From positions 22,921 through 86,920 of the forward strand of contig JAGHJP010000017.1 of NCBI GenBank assembly GCA_017886575.1: a stretch of 64,000 nucleotides of DNA. The letters run 5' to 3'. Positions 37,663 to 46,726 of the stretch are shown piece after piece. Made by a program: the position numbers and the translations under genes. The notes under the pieces were generated by a model. It was not told where the DNA came from, ran no database searches, and saw nothing but the letters and a program-made list of their open reading frames with translations. Position 1 is the first letter of the stretch, and each line of letters starts with the position of its first letter. Origin of the DNA: Clostridia bacterium (GTDB lineage: Bacteria > Bacillota > Clostridia > Christensenellales > Borkfalkiaceae).

Positions 37663-37680
37663 TAAAAAGTGTGGTATACT
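37652..37680 (+). promoter_or_regulatory. Candidate promoter of the aldo-keto reductase gene
   Basis: Extended -10 TGGTATACT with a poor -35 (TTCCGC) 17 nt upstream. The -35 regions of this and the LysR promoter overlap, so a LysR protein bound between them could activate one and repress the other. Confidence 0.5.
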
Positions 37681-37710
37681 ATGGATGACAAAAAAAGGAG
37701 GAAACGAACA

Positions 37711-38550
37711 ATGCAATACATCACTTTGCGCAACGGCGTGAAAATGCCGGCTTTGGGATACGGCGTGTATCAGGTGGATCCCGCGGAATGCGAGCGGTGC
37801 GTGGCGGACGCCCTGGCGGTGGGATACCGCTCGGTCGACACGGCGCAGGCGTACCACAACGAAGAGGGCGTGGGCAACGCGGTCGCCAAGAGCGGCGTCC
37901 CGCGCGAGGAGCTGTTCCTGACGACCAAGGTATGGATATCCAACGCGGGCTACGAAAGGGCGAAGGCGTCCATCGACGCGTCCCTCAAAAAACTCCGCAC
38001 GGACTACATCGACCTGCTGCTCATCCACCAGCCGTTCGGCGATTACTACGGAACGTGGCGGGCGATGGAAGAGGCGTACAAGGCGGGCAAACTGCGCGCC
38101 ATCGGCGTGTCCAACTTCTATCCCGACCGTCTGACGGACATCTGCCTGTACGCGGAGATCGCGCCCATGGTCAACCAGGTGGAGACGCACGTCTTTCAGC
38201 AGCAGAAAGGGGCGCATGCGGTCATGCAGAAATACGGCGTGGCGCACGAGAGCTGGGGGCCCTTCGCCGAAGGCAGAAAGGACTTCTTTCAGAACCCCGT
38301 GCTCAAAGAAGTGGGCGACAAATACGGCAAAACGGCGGCGCAGGTCGCCCTGCGTTACCTCATCCAGAGCGACGTCGTCGTCATTCCCAAGTCCACGCAC
38401 AGGGAGCGCATGAAGGAAAACTTCGAAGTGTTCAACTTTGCCCTGACCGACGGCGACATGGCGAAGATCGCCGCCCTCGACGAAAAAGAGAGCGCCTTCT
38501 TTTCGCACTACGACCCCGCTTTCGTGGAGATGCTCTCCACGGTAAAATGA
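37711..38550 (+). CDS. Aldo/keto reductase (AKR5-like)
   Basis: 279 aa NADPH-dependent oxidoreductase. The tetrad is visible as Asp and Tyr in SVDTAQAYHNEEGVG, Lys in TTKVWI and His in LLIHQPFGDYY. IGVSNF and the C-terminal VVIPKSTHRERMKENFEVF (NADPH-binding) are present. SWGPFAEG matches the YtbE/YvgN-type group reducing small aldehydes and methylglyoxal. GGAGG 8 nt upstream of the ATG decides this start. Probably controlled by the divergent LysR protein. Confidence 0.93.
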   Translation: MQYITLRNGVKMPALGYGVYQVDPAECERCVADALAVGYRSVDTAQAYHNEEGVGNAVAKSGVPREELFLTTKVWISNAGYERAKASIDASLKKLRTDYIDLLLIHQPFGDYYGTWRAMEEAYKAGKLRAIGVSNFYPDRLTDICLYAEIAPMVNQVETHVFQQQKGAHAVMQKYGVAHESWGPFAEGRKDFFQNPVLKEVGDKYGKTAAQVALRYLIQSDVVVIPKSTHRERMKENFEVFNFALTDGDMAKIAALDEKESAFFSHYDPAFVEMLSTVK

Positions 38551-38604
38551 GCGGCGGCGGGATCGATTTTTCCCTCCGCATATCGCAACGAATGACAAAA
38601 AGAC

Positions 38605-38644
38605 AAGGGGCATGCCCGCGTTCGGCGGGCATGCCCCTTTTTTT
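38605..38644. terminator. Bidirectional terminator built on a GGGCATGCCC stem
   Basis: AAGGGGCATGCCCGC pairs with GCGGGCATGCCCCTT around GTTCG, followed by TTTTTTT on the plus strand; CTTTTTG follows on the minus strand. It sits between the convergent aldo-keto reductase and GH5 genes. Confidence 0.85.
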
Positions 38645-38656
38645 GCTTTTTTATGT

Positions 38657-40507
38657 TCAGCGGGAACGCAGGCGCAGTTTGAGCGCGTCGGCAAGCGTCA
38701 GCGCGTCCGCGCGGACATATCCCGTCCCTCCCTCGCAAGCAAGGTACCGCCGGGTTTTCGCCGAAAGAAAGACCACGTTGCCGTCGGACGTTTCCAACGG
38801 ATAGAAGAGCGCGGCGGCGGGGTCGTCCGTGGCGCCGACATAGAAAACACCGCCATAACGGAACACGCCCATGGTCTCGCCGCCCAGGCGGATATTGACG
38901 CCCGCGCCGACGTTGACGATCTCTACCGCATCCGTAAAGCCGCTTTCGACCGCCAGCACCGTCCTGCCGCCGAGCGTGCCGCCGTCGGCAAGCCCCGCGT
39001 TGTCCCCCTCCATGTCGAACGCCAGATAGTTGCCGTCCGCCACTTCCGCCGGCTCGGTCCCCGCCGTTTCCAGCGACTGCGTGCAGTATTTTTTGACGAT
39101 GTCATAGAGGGTCGTGCCCGAGGAGAAGGTGTATTTTTCGCCGTGCTCCGCCGTCCGCGTCCGCTCCCACTTCCGGAGGATCTCTTCCTCGCTGTCCGTG
39201 TGCGCGTTCACCTTGTAGCTGTTGGCGGTGGCTTCGTAATTTTCCCACCCGTTTTCCGAATAATCGATGTGGTATATCCCCCACGCGGAATCCGTCCAGG
39301 CATTGTTGATCTTATACGTCCAGCTCACCCAATGCCAGTTGTTGCGGTTGAGCGCGTCGAGGGTGTATTCCCAGCTCTCTTCAAGGTTGTAACAGGTAAA
39401 CTCACCCATCTGTACGGGAATGCCGAAGTTCTGCGCGGCGACGTTTTCGATCTTGTTTTCCACGGAGACCGCATGCGCGGCGGTGTCGTGCTCGGCGCCC
39501 GAATAATGATGGAAGGAATACATACAGTTTTCCCAGCCGTATTCGCTTGGCTGCGGCAGGTTGTTGCCCTCCCAGCAGGACTCGAACACCACGATGTGAT
39601 CCTGGTCGACTTCGCGGATGGCGTCGTATGCGCGATCCATAAAAATCCAATGGCGCACGGTCGTGCTCTGCGTACCCGAACCCTCGTTGCGTTCGCCCGG
39701 CTCGTTGAGGATGTCGTACGCCGCCACGTTGGGATTGTCCTGAAAATGTTCGGCGATCGCCCTCCAGAGATCGACGGTCAGGGACATCTTCTGCTCGTTG
39801 GAATAGAAGTCCACGTCCGCCGCCGCCAGCACCTGACCGCTGTGGTCCTGCCCGTTCTGCGAGCCGTATGCGCCGTGCAGGTCCAGAATGGTGTACATGC
39901 CGTATTCCGCCGCCTTGGCGACAAATTCGTCGAGCATAGTGAAATCGTAACTCTTGCCCGCGTATTCGAGCCCCTGCACGGCGGCAAAATCGACGTTCAT
40001 GTAGGTGAACGGCAAGCGGATACACGTCATACCCATGTCCGCGCAATTCTGAAAATCGGCGTCCGTCCACCAATCGGCCTGATACGCCTTCCACAGTGCC
40101 TCCGCCTTTTCAAACCCGAAGCGGGCGATGAATACCCGCGAAGTGGTGATGTGGTCGATGCAGGTGATCTCCGTCTGCTCTTCCCCTTCGCCGACCGTCC
40201 CCGAACTTTCCGCAAATCCCGTCATCCACTGCTCGATGACGCCCAGCCCGCCCGCGTTGACGCCGCGCAGCCAGACCACGTCGCCCGTGCCGTTCTCGTC
40301 GCGGATGAACTCCCCGTCCGTTTTAAGCATGGTCAGCCCGTCCGTCTGGTCTCCGGGGGGCGTTTCCTGCCCGGAACTCCCTCCGGACCCCGAAGTCCCT
40401 TCATCGGGCGCGCACGCCGCGAGCGCGAGAAAAGACGCGCACAGCACGAATACGCAAAGCAAAAGTCCGGACACTTTCCGATACAATTTCAAAACTTTTC
40501 TTTTCAT
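38657..40507 (-). CDS. GH5-type beta-glucanase/cellulase lipoprotein
   Basis: 616 aa. A lipoprotein signal (LAAC, C32) and a Ser/Gly/Pro linker are followed by a TIM-barrel with RLPFTYMNVD, DLHGAYGSQNG, acid/base E269 in DILNEPG, the HHYSG His and nucleophile E369 in VQMGEF. This is the glycoside hydrolase family 5 layout. Residues ~485-616 are a beta-rich C-domain (VADGNYLAFDMEG...VVFLSAKTRRYLACEG) resembling fascin or ricin-type trefoils. The enzyme is outside the cell, anchored to the membrane. Divergent from the GH3 gene. Substrate is probably beta-1,4- or beta-1,3/1,4-glucan; unproven. An ATG three codons upstream is an alternative start. Confidence 0.88.
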   Translation of the reverse strand: MKRKVLKLYRKVSGLLLCVFVLCASFLALAACAPDEGTSGSGGSSGQETPPGDQTDGLTMLKTDGEFIRDENGTGDVVWLRGVNAGGLGVIEQWMTGFAESSGTVGEGEEQTEITCIDHITTSRVFIARFGFEKAEALWKAYQADWWTDADFQNCADMGMTCIRLPFTYMNVDFAAVQGLEYAGKSYDFTMLDEFVAKAAEYGMYTILDLHGAYGSQNGQDHSGQVLAAADVDFYSNEQKMSLTVDLWRAIAEHFQDNPNVAAYDILNEPGERNEGSGTQSTTVRHWIFMDRAYDAIREVDQDHIVVFESCWEGNNLPQPSEYGWENCMYSFHHYSGAEHDTAAHAVSVENKIENVAAQNFGIPVQMGEFTCYNLEESWEYTLDALNRNNWHWVSWTYKINNAWTDSAWGIYHIDYSENGWENYEATANSYKVNAHTDSEEEILRKWERTRTAEHGEKYTFSSGTTLYDIVKKYCTQSLETAGTEPAEVADGNYLAFDMEGDNAGLADGGTLGGRTVLAVESGFTDAVEIVNVGAGVNIRLGGETMGVFRYGGVFYVGATDDPAAALFYPLETSDGNVVFLSAKTRRYLACEGGTGYVRADALTLADALKLRLRSR

Positions 40508-40770
40508 TTCCGGCATTCTTCCTTCCGACGGGGCGTTCCGCCCCTTCGCCATAAATTTTTTTCAAAATCAAAGACTTCTTTCCGGTATCCGCCGGCAGTA
40601 CCGCCCCGCGGGACGCCCTTGCACCCGGCGCCATCCTGCCGCTGCCATATACAACGGAATTATTATATATGATTTCGAGCGCCGCCGCAATGCACTGTTT
40701 TTATGTTCGTGCAAAAAATATACTTTTACATGCATCAGACTATAAATGAACCAAAGAAAAAAACCGTACC
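40508..40770. other. Left part of the GH5/GH3 divergent intergenic region
   Basis: AT-rich from 40650 onward. No gene seen. The GH5 promoter should lie here on the minus strand, but I could not pick one with confidence. Confidence 0.4.
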
Positions 40771-40799
40771 TTGCAATATCGGCACAATTCATGTATGAT
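40771..40799 (+). promoter_or_regulatory. SigA promoter of the GH3 gene
   Basis: TTGCAA, 17 nt, TATGAT. Predicted start about 40806, immediately before the inverted repeat at 40810. Confidence 0.7.
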
Positions 40800-40809
40800 A
40801 TAGGAAGAA

Positions 40810-40835
40810 GTCTTATTAAGGTAACTTAATAAGAC
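40810..40835. promoter_or_regulatory. Inverted-repeat operator candidate at the GH3 promoter
   Basis: GTCTTATTAAG and CTTAATAAGAC, a perfect 11-bp inverted repeat separated by GTAA, spanning roughly +4 to +29. Its AT-rich sequence and promoter-proximal position suit a dimeric repressor better than a terminator (no T-run). No regulator gene lies next to it. Confidence 0.6.
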
Positions 40836-40939
40836 GAAACGGAAAAATGCGGGGCGGCGCTGCAAACGGAAGGAGAGGCAAACACCGCTGCGGGCCATCC
40901 CGTATTTTATAAAAATTATCGGAGGTAAAAGTAAGCAAC

Positions 40940-43900
40940 ATGAAGGCAAAAACATTCAGGATCGTCTGTTTTTCGGTCAGCGCCGTGATCCTCGTCATCG
41001 TGCTGGCGCTGAACATTGCCGTCGGCGTCTTTGCGGATACGATCGATCGATTCGTCATCGGCTATAAGGCCGGCACGGGCAGCTCGGCGGCGCGGGAAGC
41101 GGGCGCGGCACTTTCTGAACAAATTCAGGGCGAGGGCACCGTGCTCCTCAAAAACGAGGATGAAAGCGGCGACGCCCTGCTCCCCATGAGCGTGCTGGAC
41201 GCGCCGCAGGTCAACGTTTTCGGCTGGGCGTCTGTCGACTGGGTCATCGGCGGGTCCGGTTCCGGCGAGGTCAAGCACACCGGATCGACCGATTTTCTCG
41301 CGGCGCTCGAAGAGTTCGGCATCGGCTACAACGAAGAATTGACGGACATGTACAGAAAATTCTACGAACACCGCGAAAAAAGCCAGAACGGCGGACAGAT
41401 CAACGTTTCGCAGCCTTCCAACCAGGGCGCCCTGTACAGCTACAACTACGAATTCAGCCGTCTGTACGAGCCGAGCATCAGCGACAGGCGCTATTACACG
41501 GAGAGCATTCTTGAAAACGCAATGGATTACTCCGACACCGCCATCGTGGTCATCGGCCGCGTTTCGGGCGAGAGCAACGACAGTCCCAAGGTGCAGTACA
41601 AGCGTACCGAAAGGGGCGGCAGCGTGGTGACGGACAATACCCGCACCTACCTGGAGATATCCACCGAGGAAGAGGCGCTGCTCGAATATGTCGGCGAAAT
41701 GTACAACAACGTCATCGTGCTCATCAACTCGACCAACGTCATGGAACTCGGGTTCCTCGACACGATCGACGGGCTGGACGCCTGTCTGCTGGTCGCGTCC
41801 ACCGGTTCGGACGGCGCGAAGGCCATTCCGCAGATCATCTACGACGACCTGATGGACGCGGAGGGCAACTTTGTGAGCATCACCCCTTCCGGCAAGACGG
41901 CGGACACCTTTGCCTATGACCTGTCCACCTCGTCGACCTACGTCGACACGGGGTCCGGTTCGAGCCACGAAGCCAACAACTATTACACGAACGGGGACGG
42001 GCTGTACCCCGCCAATAACACGACGACCGCAAACAACGGCGGTTCCGACCGCTATGAACACGTCGCCTACACCGATTACCGCGAGGGCATATACCTCGGT
42101 TACCGCTGGTACGAAACGGCGGACGTAATGGGATTCTGGGACACCAACGAGGCAAAGAACCGCTGGGGCATTCAGGACGGCTATGACGACGTCGTGCAGT
42201 TCCCCTTCGGTTTCGGACTTTCCTACACGACCTTCTCCTGGGAGATCGTCGAGATAACGCATGACGACGGCACCACGCTGGAGGGCGACGAGACGGTCAC
42301 CGTCGACGTCAACGTGACCAACACGGGCGACTACCCCGGGCAGGACGTTGTGGAACTTTACTACACGCCGGAATATACCGCGAACGGCGTGGAAAAATCG
42401 GCGGTCACCCTGCTCGCCTTCGGCAAGACCATTCAGGTGTTACAGCCGGGCGATAACGAAGTCGTCAGCCTGGAGTTTGATGTTTCGGATATGAAGTCGT
42501 ATGACTACACGAATCTGAGCGGCGCGGTCGGCGCGGACGGCGGCTATGTACTGGAAGACGGTACCTATACCCTGACCCTGCGCACCGACGCGCACACCGT
42601 GGCGGACGAGAAAATGGCCGACGGCAATGACGCCACCATCGAATACGAAGTCGGCTCGGACGTAACGTATGAAACCGACGACAACTCGGGCAACAGCGTG
42701 CACAACCGGTTTACGGGCCCGAACACGACGGACGGCGTGGCGATCGACGGCAACTCGGACGGCAGCGCGGACATCACCTATCTCTCCCGCGGCAACTTTA
42801 CCGGCACCTTCCCCTTCGAACGTGCCGCCAACCGCGCGATGACGCAGGCGATCATCGACCGCAACCTCTATGACGAGAGTGACGCGAACGCGTGGGACAA
42901 CGATCCCGCCAACCAGCCCCAGGCAGGGCAGTCCATTGTTGCGGGCGACACGAGCAAGGGCGACGTCGTCGGGAACATGGTGGAAGATCCCGAAACGGGC
43001 GACAGCGTCTTTGAACTGAACGAAACGGGCACGACGCTGGGCACGGACTATGACGCGCCCGAATGGGAAGACGTGCTCGACCGCATTTCCGTCAACGAAA
43101 TGACCGAGCTGGTCCTGCACGGCTATACCAAGACGGCGGCGCTGCCTTCCATCAACAAACCGGAGACCCGCGACCTCGACGGTCCCAACCAGGTGGGCAG
43201 TTTTGTCGGCAATGTCGGCAGCGGCTCGGAAGAAGATCCGTATAAAACGGGATTCAGTTCCATCGTGCTGGCGCAGACATGGAACATCGAATTGGCGTAC
43301 AGCATGGGCCTGTCCTTCGGCGCCGAAAGCGTCACGAGCGGCGTAAACGGCTGGTACGGCCCCGCGACCAACCTGCACCGCTCCCCCTTCGGCGGCAGAA
43401 ATTTCGAGTACTATTCCGAAGACACCCTTCTCTCGGGCATGATGTGCGCGCGCACGGTGGAAGGCGCCAAGAACAGGGGCGTGTTCTGCTACCTCAAGCA
43501 CCTTTGCCTGTACGAAACGGAAGCAGGGCGCGACGGCATGTACACCTGGCTGACCGAACAGGCGCTGCGCGAACTCTATGTCAAACCCTTCGAGATCGCC
43601 ATTAAGGACGGCGGCGCAACGGGGATCATGACCTCCTACGGCCGCATCGGCTCCGTCTGGACGGGCGGCAGCGAGGCGCTGCTCACCGAATTGCTGCGCA
43701 CCGAATGGGGCTTCCAGGGTGCCTTCATCACCGACTATTCCGATCATCACGAATTCATGAACGGCGACCAGATGATCCGCGCGGGCGGCGACCTGTGGAT
43801 GGATTGGTATACCACTGTCGGCGACGGAGACTTCCGCTACAACACCTCTTCCGACGCTTTCCGCCTGGCGCTGCGCAAGGCGACCAAGAACGTCGTCTAC

Positions 43901-44146
43901 ATGTGGCTGAACGCGCTGGCGACCAACGCCGATTATAACGAACGCATCGCCAACGGCGAGATCGACGACATCGCCTTCAACACGACGGTGCCCGAACTCA
44001 ACTTCCGCTGGTACATCCCCGTGCTCATCGTTGTAGACGTTCTGGCAGTCGGCGGCTGCGGCGTGTGGATATTCTTCGCCGTCCGCAAGAAGGACAAGGA
44101 CGCCGCGGCGGCAGCCGTTCCGACGGAGACGGACGAACAGCCTTAA
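40940..44146 (+). CDS. Membrane-tethered GH3 beta-glucosidase with reversed domain order
   Basis: 1068 aa. TM helix 1 at ~8-33 is followed by the GH3 C-terminal (alpha/beta sandwich) domain beginning GEGTVLLKNED (65-74) and reaching FPFGFGLSYTTFSWE. Then a fibronectin-III-like domain (GDETVTVDVNVTNTGDYPGQDVVELYY), a spacer, and only then the N-type TIM barrel: LDGPNQVGSF, LHRSPFGGRNFEYYSED, VFCYLKHLCLYETE and GAFITDY with nucleophile D932. A second TM helix (~1023-1050) and a charged tail KKDKDAAAA end the protein. Catalytic domains thus lie outside with both ends anchored. GGAGG precedes the ATG by 15 nt. Likely works with the divergent GH5 enzyme. Confidence 0.92.
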   Translation: MKAKTFRIVCFSVSAVILVIVLALNIAVGVFADTIDRFVIGYKAGTGSSAAREAGAALSEQIQGEGTVLLKNEDESGDALLPMSVLDAPQVNVFGWASVDWVIGGSGSGEVKHTGSTDFLAALEEFGIGYNEELTDMYRKFYEHREKSQNGGQINVSQPSNQGALYSYNYEFSRLYEPSISDRRYYTESILENAMDYSDTAIVVIGRVSGESNDSPKVQYKRTERGGSVVTDNTRTYLEISTEEEALLEYVGEMYNNVIVLINSTNVMELGFLDTIDGLDACLLVASTGSDGAKAIPQIIYDDLMDAEGNFVSITPSGKTADTFAYDLSTSSTYVDTGSGSSHEANNYYTNGDGLYPANNTTTANNGGSDRYEHVAYTDYREGIYLGYRWYETADVMGFWDTNEAKNRWGIQDGYDDVVQFPFGFGLSYTTFSWEIVEITHDDGTTLEGDETVTVDVNVTNTGDYPGQDVVELYYTPEYTANGVEKSAVTLLAFGKTIQVLQPGDNEVVSLEFDVSDMKSYDYTNLSGAVGADGGYVLEDGTYTLTLRTDAHTVADEKMADGNDATIEYEVGSDVTYETDDNSGNSVHNRFTGPNTTDGVAIDGNSDGSADITYLSRGNFTGTFPFERAANRAMTQAIIDRNLYDESDANAWDNDPANQPQAGQSIVAGDTSKGDVVGNMVEDPETGDSVFELNETGTTLGTDYDAPEWEDVLDRISVNEMTELVLHGYTKTAALPSINKPETRDLDGPNQVGSFVGNVGSGSEEDPYKTGFSSIVLAQTWNIELAYSMGLSFGAESVTSGVNGWYGPATNLHRSPFGGRNFEYYSEDTLLSGMMCARTVEGAKNRGVFCYLKHLCLYETEAGRDGMYTWLTEQALRELYVKPFEIAIKDGGATGIMTSYGRIGSVWTGGSEALLTELLRTEWGFQGAFITDYSDHHEFMNGDQMIRAGGDLWMDWYTTVGDGDFRYNTSSDAFRLALRKATKNVVYMWLNALATNADYNERIANGEIDDIAFNTTVPELNFRWYIPVLIVVDVLAVGGCGVWIFFAVRKKDKDAAAAAVPTETDEQP

Positions 44147-44186
44147 ACGCGGCAAACGGCAAAGGAGCAACTTTTATCGTAATTTG

Positions 44187-44226
44187 CAAACGGGTCCCGC
44201 CCCTCGGCGGGGCCCGTTCTTTTTTT
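44187..44226 (+). terminator. Intrinsic terminator after the GH3 gene
   Basis: ACGGGTCCCGCC / GGCGGGGCCCGT stem (G-T pairs) with CCTC loop, followed by CTTTTTTT. Confidence 0.85.
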
Positions 44227-44351
44227 GCGGACGGAAATATTTTCCGTACTTCCCCTCATTCTGTTTTCCCTGCATTCCCCCGCCCGTCCGCACGCCGCCG
44301 GCGGGACGAACGCGCGTTTGCAGAAATTTTCGGTTTTTTGCCGAAAATCGG

Positions 44352-44380
44352 TTGACATTCGGGCGCGGCGGTGGTATAGT
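44352..44380 (+). promoter_or_regulatory. SigA promoter of the T-box/ABC operon
   Basis: TTGACA, 17 nt, TATAGT with an extended -10 (TGG before it). Start expected at about 44387. Confidence 0.8.
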
Positions 44381-44386
44381 AGAGAA

Positions 44387-44680
44387 AAATAATCATCAAA
44401 CCGTTGAGGCAGAGGAGTAGTTCGGGCATACGACCTTCAGAGAGCTTTTGGCCGGTGAAAAAAAGCGATCGCATCCGAACGAATGGACTGCATGAGGGCA
44501 TCTTCGAGCTTGCATGAACTGCAAAGGTAGCGGATGACGCGGCTCCCGGCGTTAAAGGGAAGGGATATAATTTTTATCGATATAAAAACGTATCCCATAA
44601 AGAGGCGGCGTTCCTTTGCGCCGTGAATTCGGGTGGCAACACGGTATATTCGTCCCGGGCGGATATACCGTGCTTTTTTC
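44387..44680 (+). ncRNA. Tryptophan T-box riboswitch leader
   Basis: Stem I folds around the specifier loop: GCAG (44409) pairs with CTGC (44488), AGGAGTA faces GAATGGA, and GTTCGG (44420) pairs with CCGAAC (44475). This places TGG at 44484-44486, the Trp codon, after the conserved GAA and before A. An AGAGAGC motif follows at 44440. The T-box sequence GGGTGGCAACACGG at 44631 presents TGGC, complementary to a GCCA acceptor end, the 3' end of bacterial tRNA-Trp. The terminator CACGGTATAT/ATATACCGTG plus six T (44640-44679) is exclusive with it. Uncharged tRNA-Trp therefore switches on the downstream importer genes. Confidence 0.93.
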
Positions 44681-44739
44681 TTTTTTCCCTCTCCCCGAAA
44701 CAGGGAAACAAAAAATATTTTTTTGCGAGGTAAAAAAAC

Positions 44740-45711
44740 ATGAAAAAGATCTTTGCGCTTCTGGCGGCTCTCCTGCTTGCCTTCTGCACCGTCGGCATGA
44801 CTGCCTGCGGCAGCGGCAAAATTCAGATAGCGGTGCTGCAATACGCCGAGCACGGCTCGCTGGACAACTGCTACCGGGGCGTGCAGGAAGGGCTTGCGGC
44901 GCGCGGCTATGACGAGAGCAACGTGCAGTACACCTTCTACAACGCCAAGAGCCGCGACGCCGACAACACGACGTACGCGCAGACCCTCATCAACAGCATG
45001 CCCGCCGTCGCCGTGGGCATTGCGACCCCCTCCGCCTACGCCCTGGCGAACGCGGCGCGCGGGGAAGTGCCCGTGGTGTTCACCGCCGTGTCCGACCCCA
45101 CCGCCGAGGGCGCAAACTTTCAGAACTTCCGTAACGTGACGGGCTCCTCGGACAAACTGCCCGTGGAAAACCAGATCGACCTCATCAAGGCCTTCCTGAA
45201 CAAGGGAGAGGAGCCCGTGAAGATCGGCATCGTGTACACGCTGACCGAGGCGAACTCCGTGTCCAACATCGCCGAATTTGAGGCGCTGGAGGAAGAAAAG
45301 AACGTGGAGATCGTGACCCAAGGCGTCAACCGCGACGTGGACATTACCGCCGCCGTGGACGCGCTGATCGCCGAAGGGGTGGACTGCCTGAACAACCTGA
45401 CGGACAACACCGTGGTGCAGAACCTTTCCGTCCTGCTCGACAAAGCGGAGAGCGCGTCCATACCCGTGTTCGGCAGCGAGATCGAACAGGTAGAGAAAGG
45501 CTGCCTTGCCAGCTGTTCGCTGGACTACGTCGAGCTCGGGAGAAAGACGGGCGACATGATCGCCGACATTCTGGAAGGCAAGAGCGCGGACGGCATCCCC
45601 TACCTCTACCTGACCGACGGCTATACCGTGGACTACAATTCGGACGTTTTGAGCGCGCTGGAGCTGACCCTGCCCGCCGCTTACGCGGACGCCAACGACG
45701 TGAAAGCGTAA
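44740..45711 (+). CDS. trpX: ABC transporter substrate-binding lipoprotein (TrpX family)
   Basis: 323 aa. Signal peptide with lipobox MTAC (C23). The mature part has the type I periplasmic-binding fold of the ABC_sub_bind family: KIQIAVLQYAEHGSLDNCYRGVQEGL, VGIATPSAYAL, VVFTAVSDPTAEG and TDNTVVQNLSVLLDKAESASIPVFGSE. The family supplies tryptophan/tyrosine importers in streptococci. Here the Trp T-box upstream makes tryptophan, or a Trp precursor, the likely ligand. First gene of a three-gene operon. Confidence 0.88.
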   Translation: MKKIFALLAALLLAFCTVGMTACGSGKIQIAVLQYAEHGSLDNCYRGVQEGLAARGYDESNVQYTFYNAKSRDADNTTYAQTLINSMPAVAVGIATPSAYALANAARGEVPVVFTAVSDPTAEGANFQNFRNVTGSSDKLPVENQIDLIKAFLNKGEEPVKIGIVYTLTEANSVSNIAEFEALEEEKNVEIVTQGVNRDVDITAAVDALIAEGVDCLNNLTDNTVVQNLSVLLDKAESASIPVFGSEIEQVEKGCLASCSLDYVELGRKTGDMIADILEGKSADGIPYLYLTDGYTVDYNSDVLSALELTLPAAYADANDVKA

Positions 45712-45787
45712 AACAATATCCCTCTGAAAACTCCCTTCCCCGCGGGCATGCCCCCGCCGCAGAAGAAAAAAACGAAAGGTGGAACAA

Positions 45788-46726
45788 ATGCTATTTCTCA
45801 ATCAGATGGGCACCATTTTCGAGATGGGCTTCATCTATGCCGTGGTCGCACTCGGCGTGTACATTACCTATAAGATACTGGACTTCCCCGACCTGTCGGT
45901 GGACGGCTCCTTTCCCCTCGGGGGTGTGGTGTTTGCCGTGCTGCTGACGAACGGCTGTCCCTGGCCGGTCGCCATGCTGGTTTCCTTTATTGCGGGCTGC
46001 GCGGCGGGGCTGGTGACGGGCGTACTGCACGTCAAACTGAAGATCAACGGGCTGCTCTCGGGCATCATCACGATGACCGCGCTGCTCTCCGTCAACTACC
46101 TCATTGCGGGCGGGCCGATGGTCTCCTTTTCGCAGGAGAGCACCCTGCTGCACAACGCCATCGTGGACGGTCTGCCCCGCACGGGTTCCCTCTATGTACA
46201 GGCGGCGTTCACCCTGCTGCTCGTCGCGGCGTGCAAGATCCTGCTCGATTTGTTCTTAAAGACCAAATCGGGCTTTCTGCTGCGCGCGACGGGCGACAAC
46301 CCGCAGATGGTCACGCAACTCGGAAAGAACATCGACAATTATAAGATGCTCGGGCTTTCCCTTGCCAACGGGCTGGTGGCACTGGCGGGCAGCCTGTACT
46401 GCCAATACAATACTGTTTTCAATTCGAGCATGGGCACGGGCACGGTGGTCATCGCGCTCGCCTGCGTCATCATCGGGTGCGTCATCTCCAAACACATCCG
46501 CGTCATGAAGGACACGACGGGCGTCATTCTCGGCGCGATCATTTACTACGCCATTCTCTCCGTCGCCATGCTCATCCTGGGCAGCGACTTCACGCAACTC
46601 ATCGTCGCCGTCCTCTTCACCCTCGTGCTCGTGTTCGACAGCGGGCTCATCGGCAGGACGGCAAAGACGATTTTCGGAAAGTTGAAAAAGAAAAAGCCGT
46701 CGGGAGGGAAGGACAATGATGCTTGA
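45788..46726 (+). CDS. trpY: ABC transporter permease (TrpY family)
   Basis: 312 aa with 8-9 hydrophobic segments. The branched-chain-type permease core is seen in GIITMTALLSVNYLIAGGP and NGLVALAGSLYCQYN (inner-membrane channel). The frame opens at a GTG three codons earlier, but GAAAGGTGG is better spaced for the ATG at MLFLNQMG. Its stop overlaps the ATPase start by 11 bp. Confidence 0.88.
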   Translation: MLFLNQMGTIFEMGFIYAVVALGVYITYKILDFPDLSVDGSFPLGGVVFAVLLTNGCPWPVAMLVSFIAGCAAGLVTGVLHVKLKINGLLSGIITMTALLSVNYLIAGGPMVSFSQESTLLHNAIVDGLPRTGSLYVQAAFTLLLVAACKILLDLFLKTKSGFLLRATGDNPQMVTQLGKNIDNYKMLGLSLANGLVALAGSLYCQYNTVFNSSMGTGTVVIALACVIIGCVISKHIRVMKDTTGVILGAIIYYAILSVAMLILGSDFTQLIVAVLFTLVLVFDSGLIGRTAKTIFGKLKKKKPSGGKDNDA

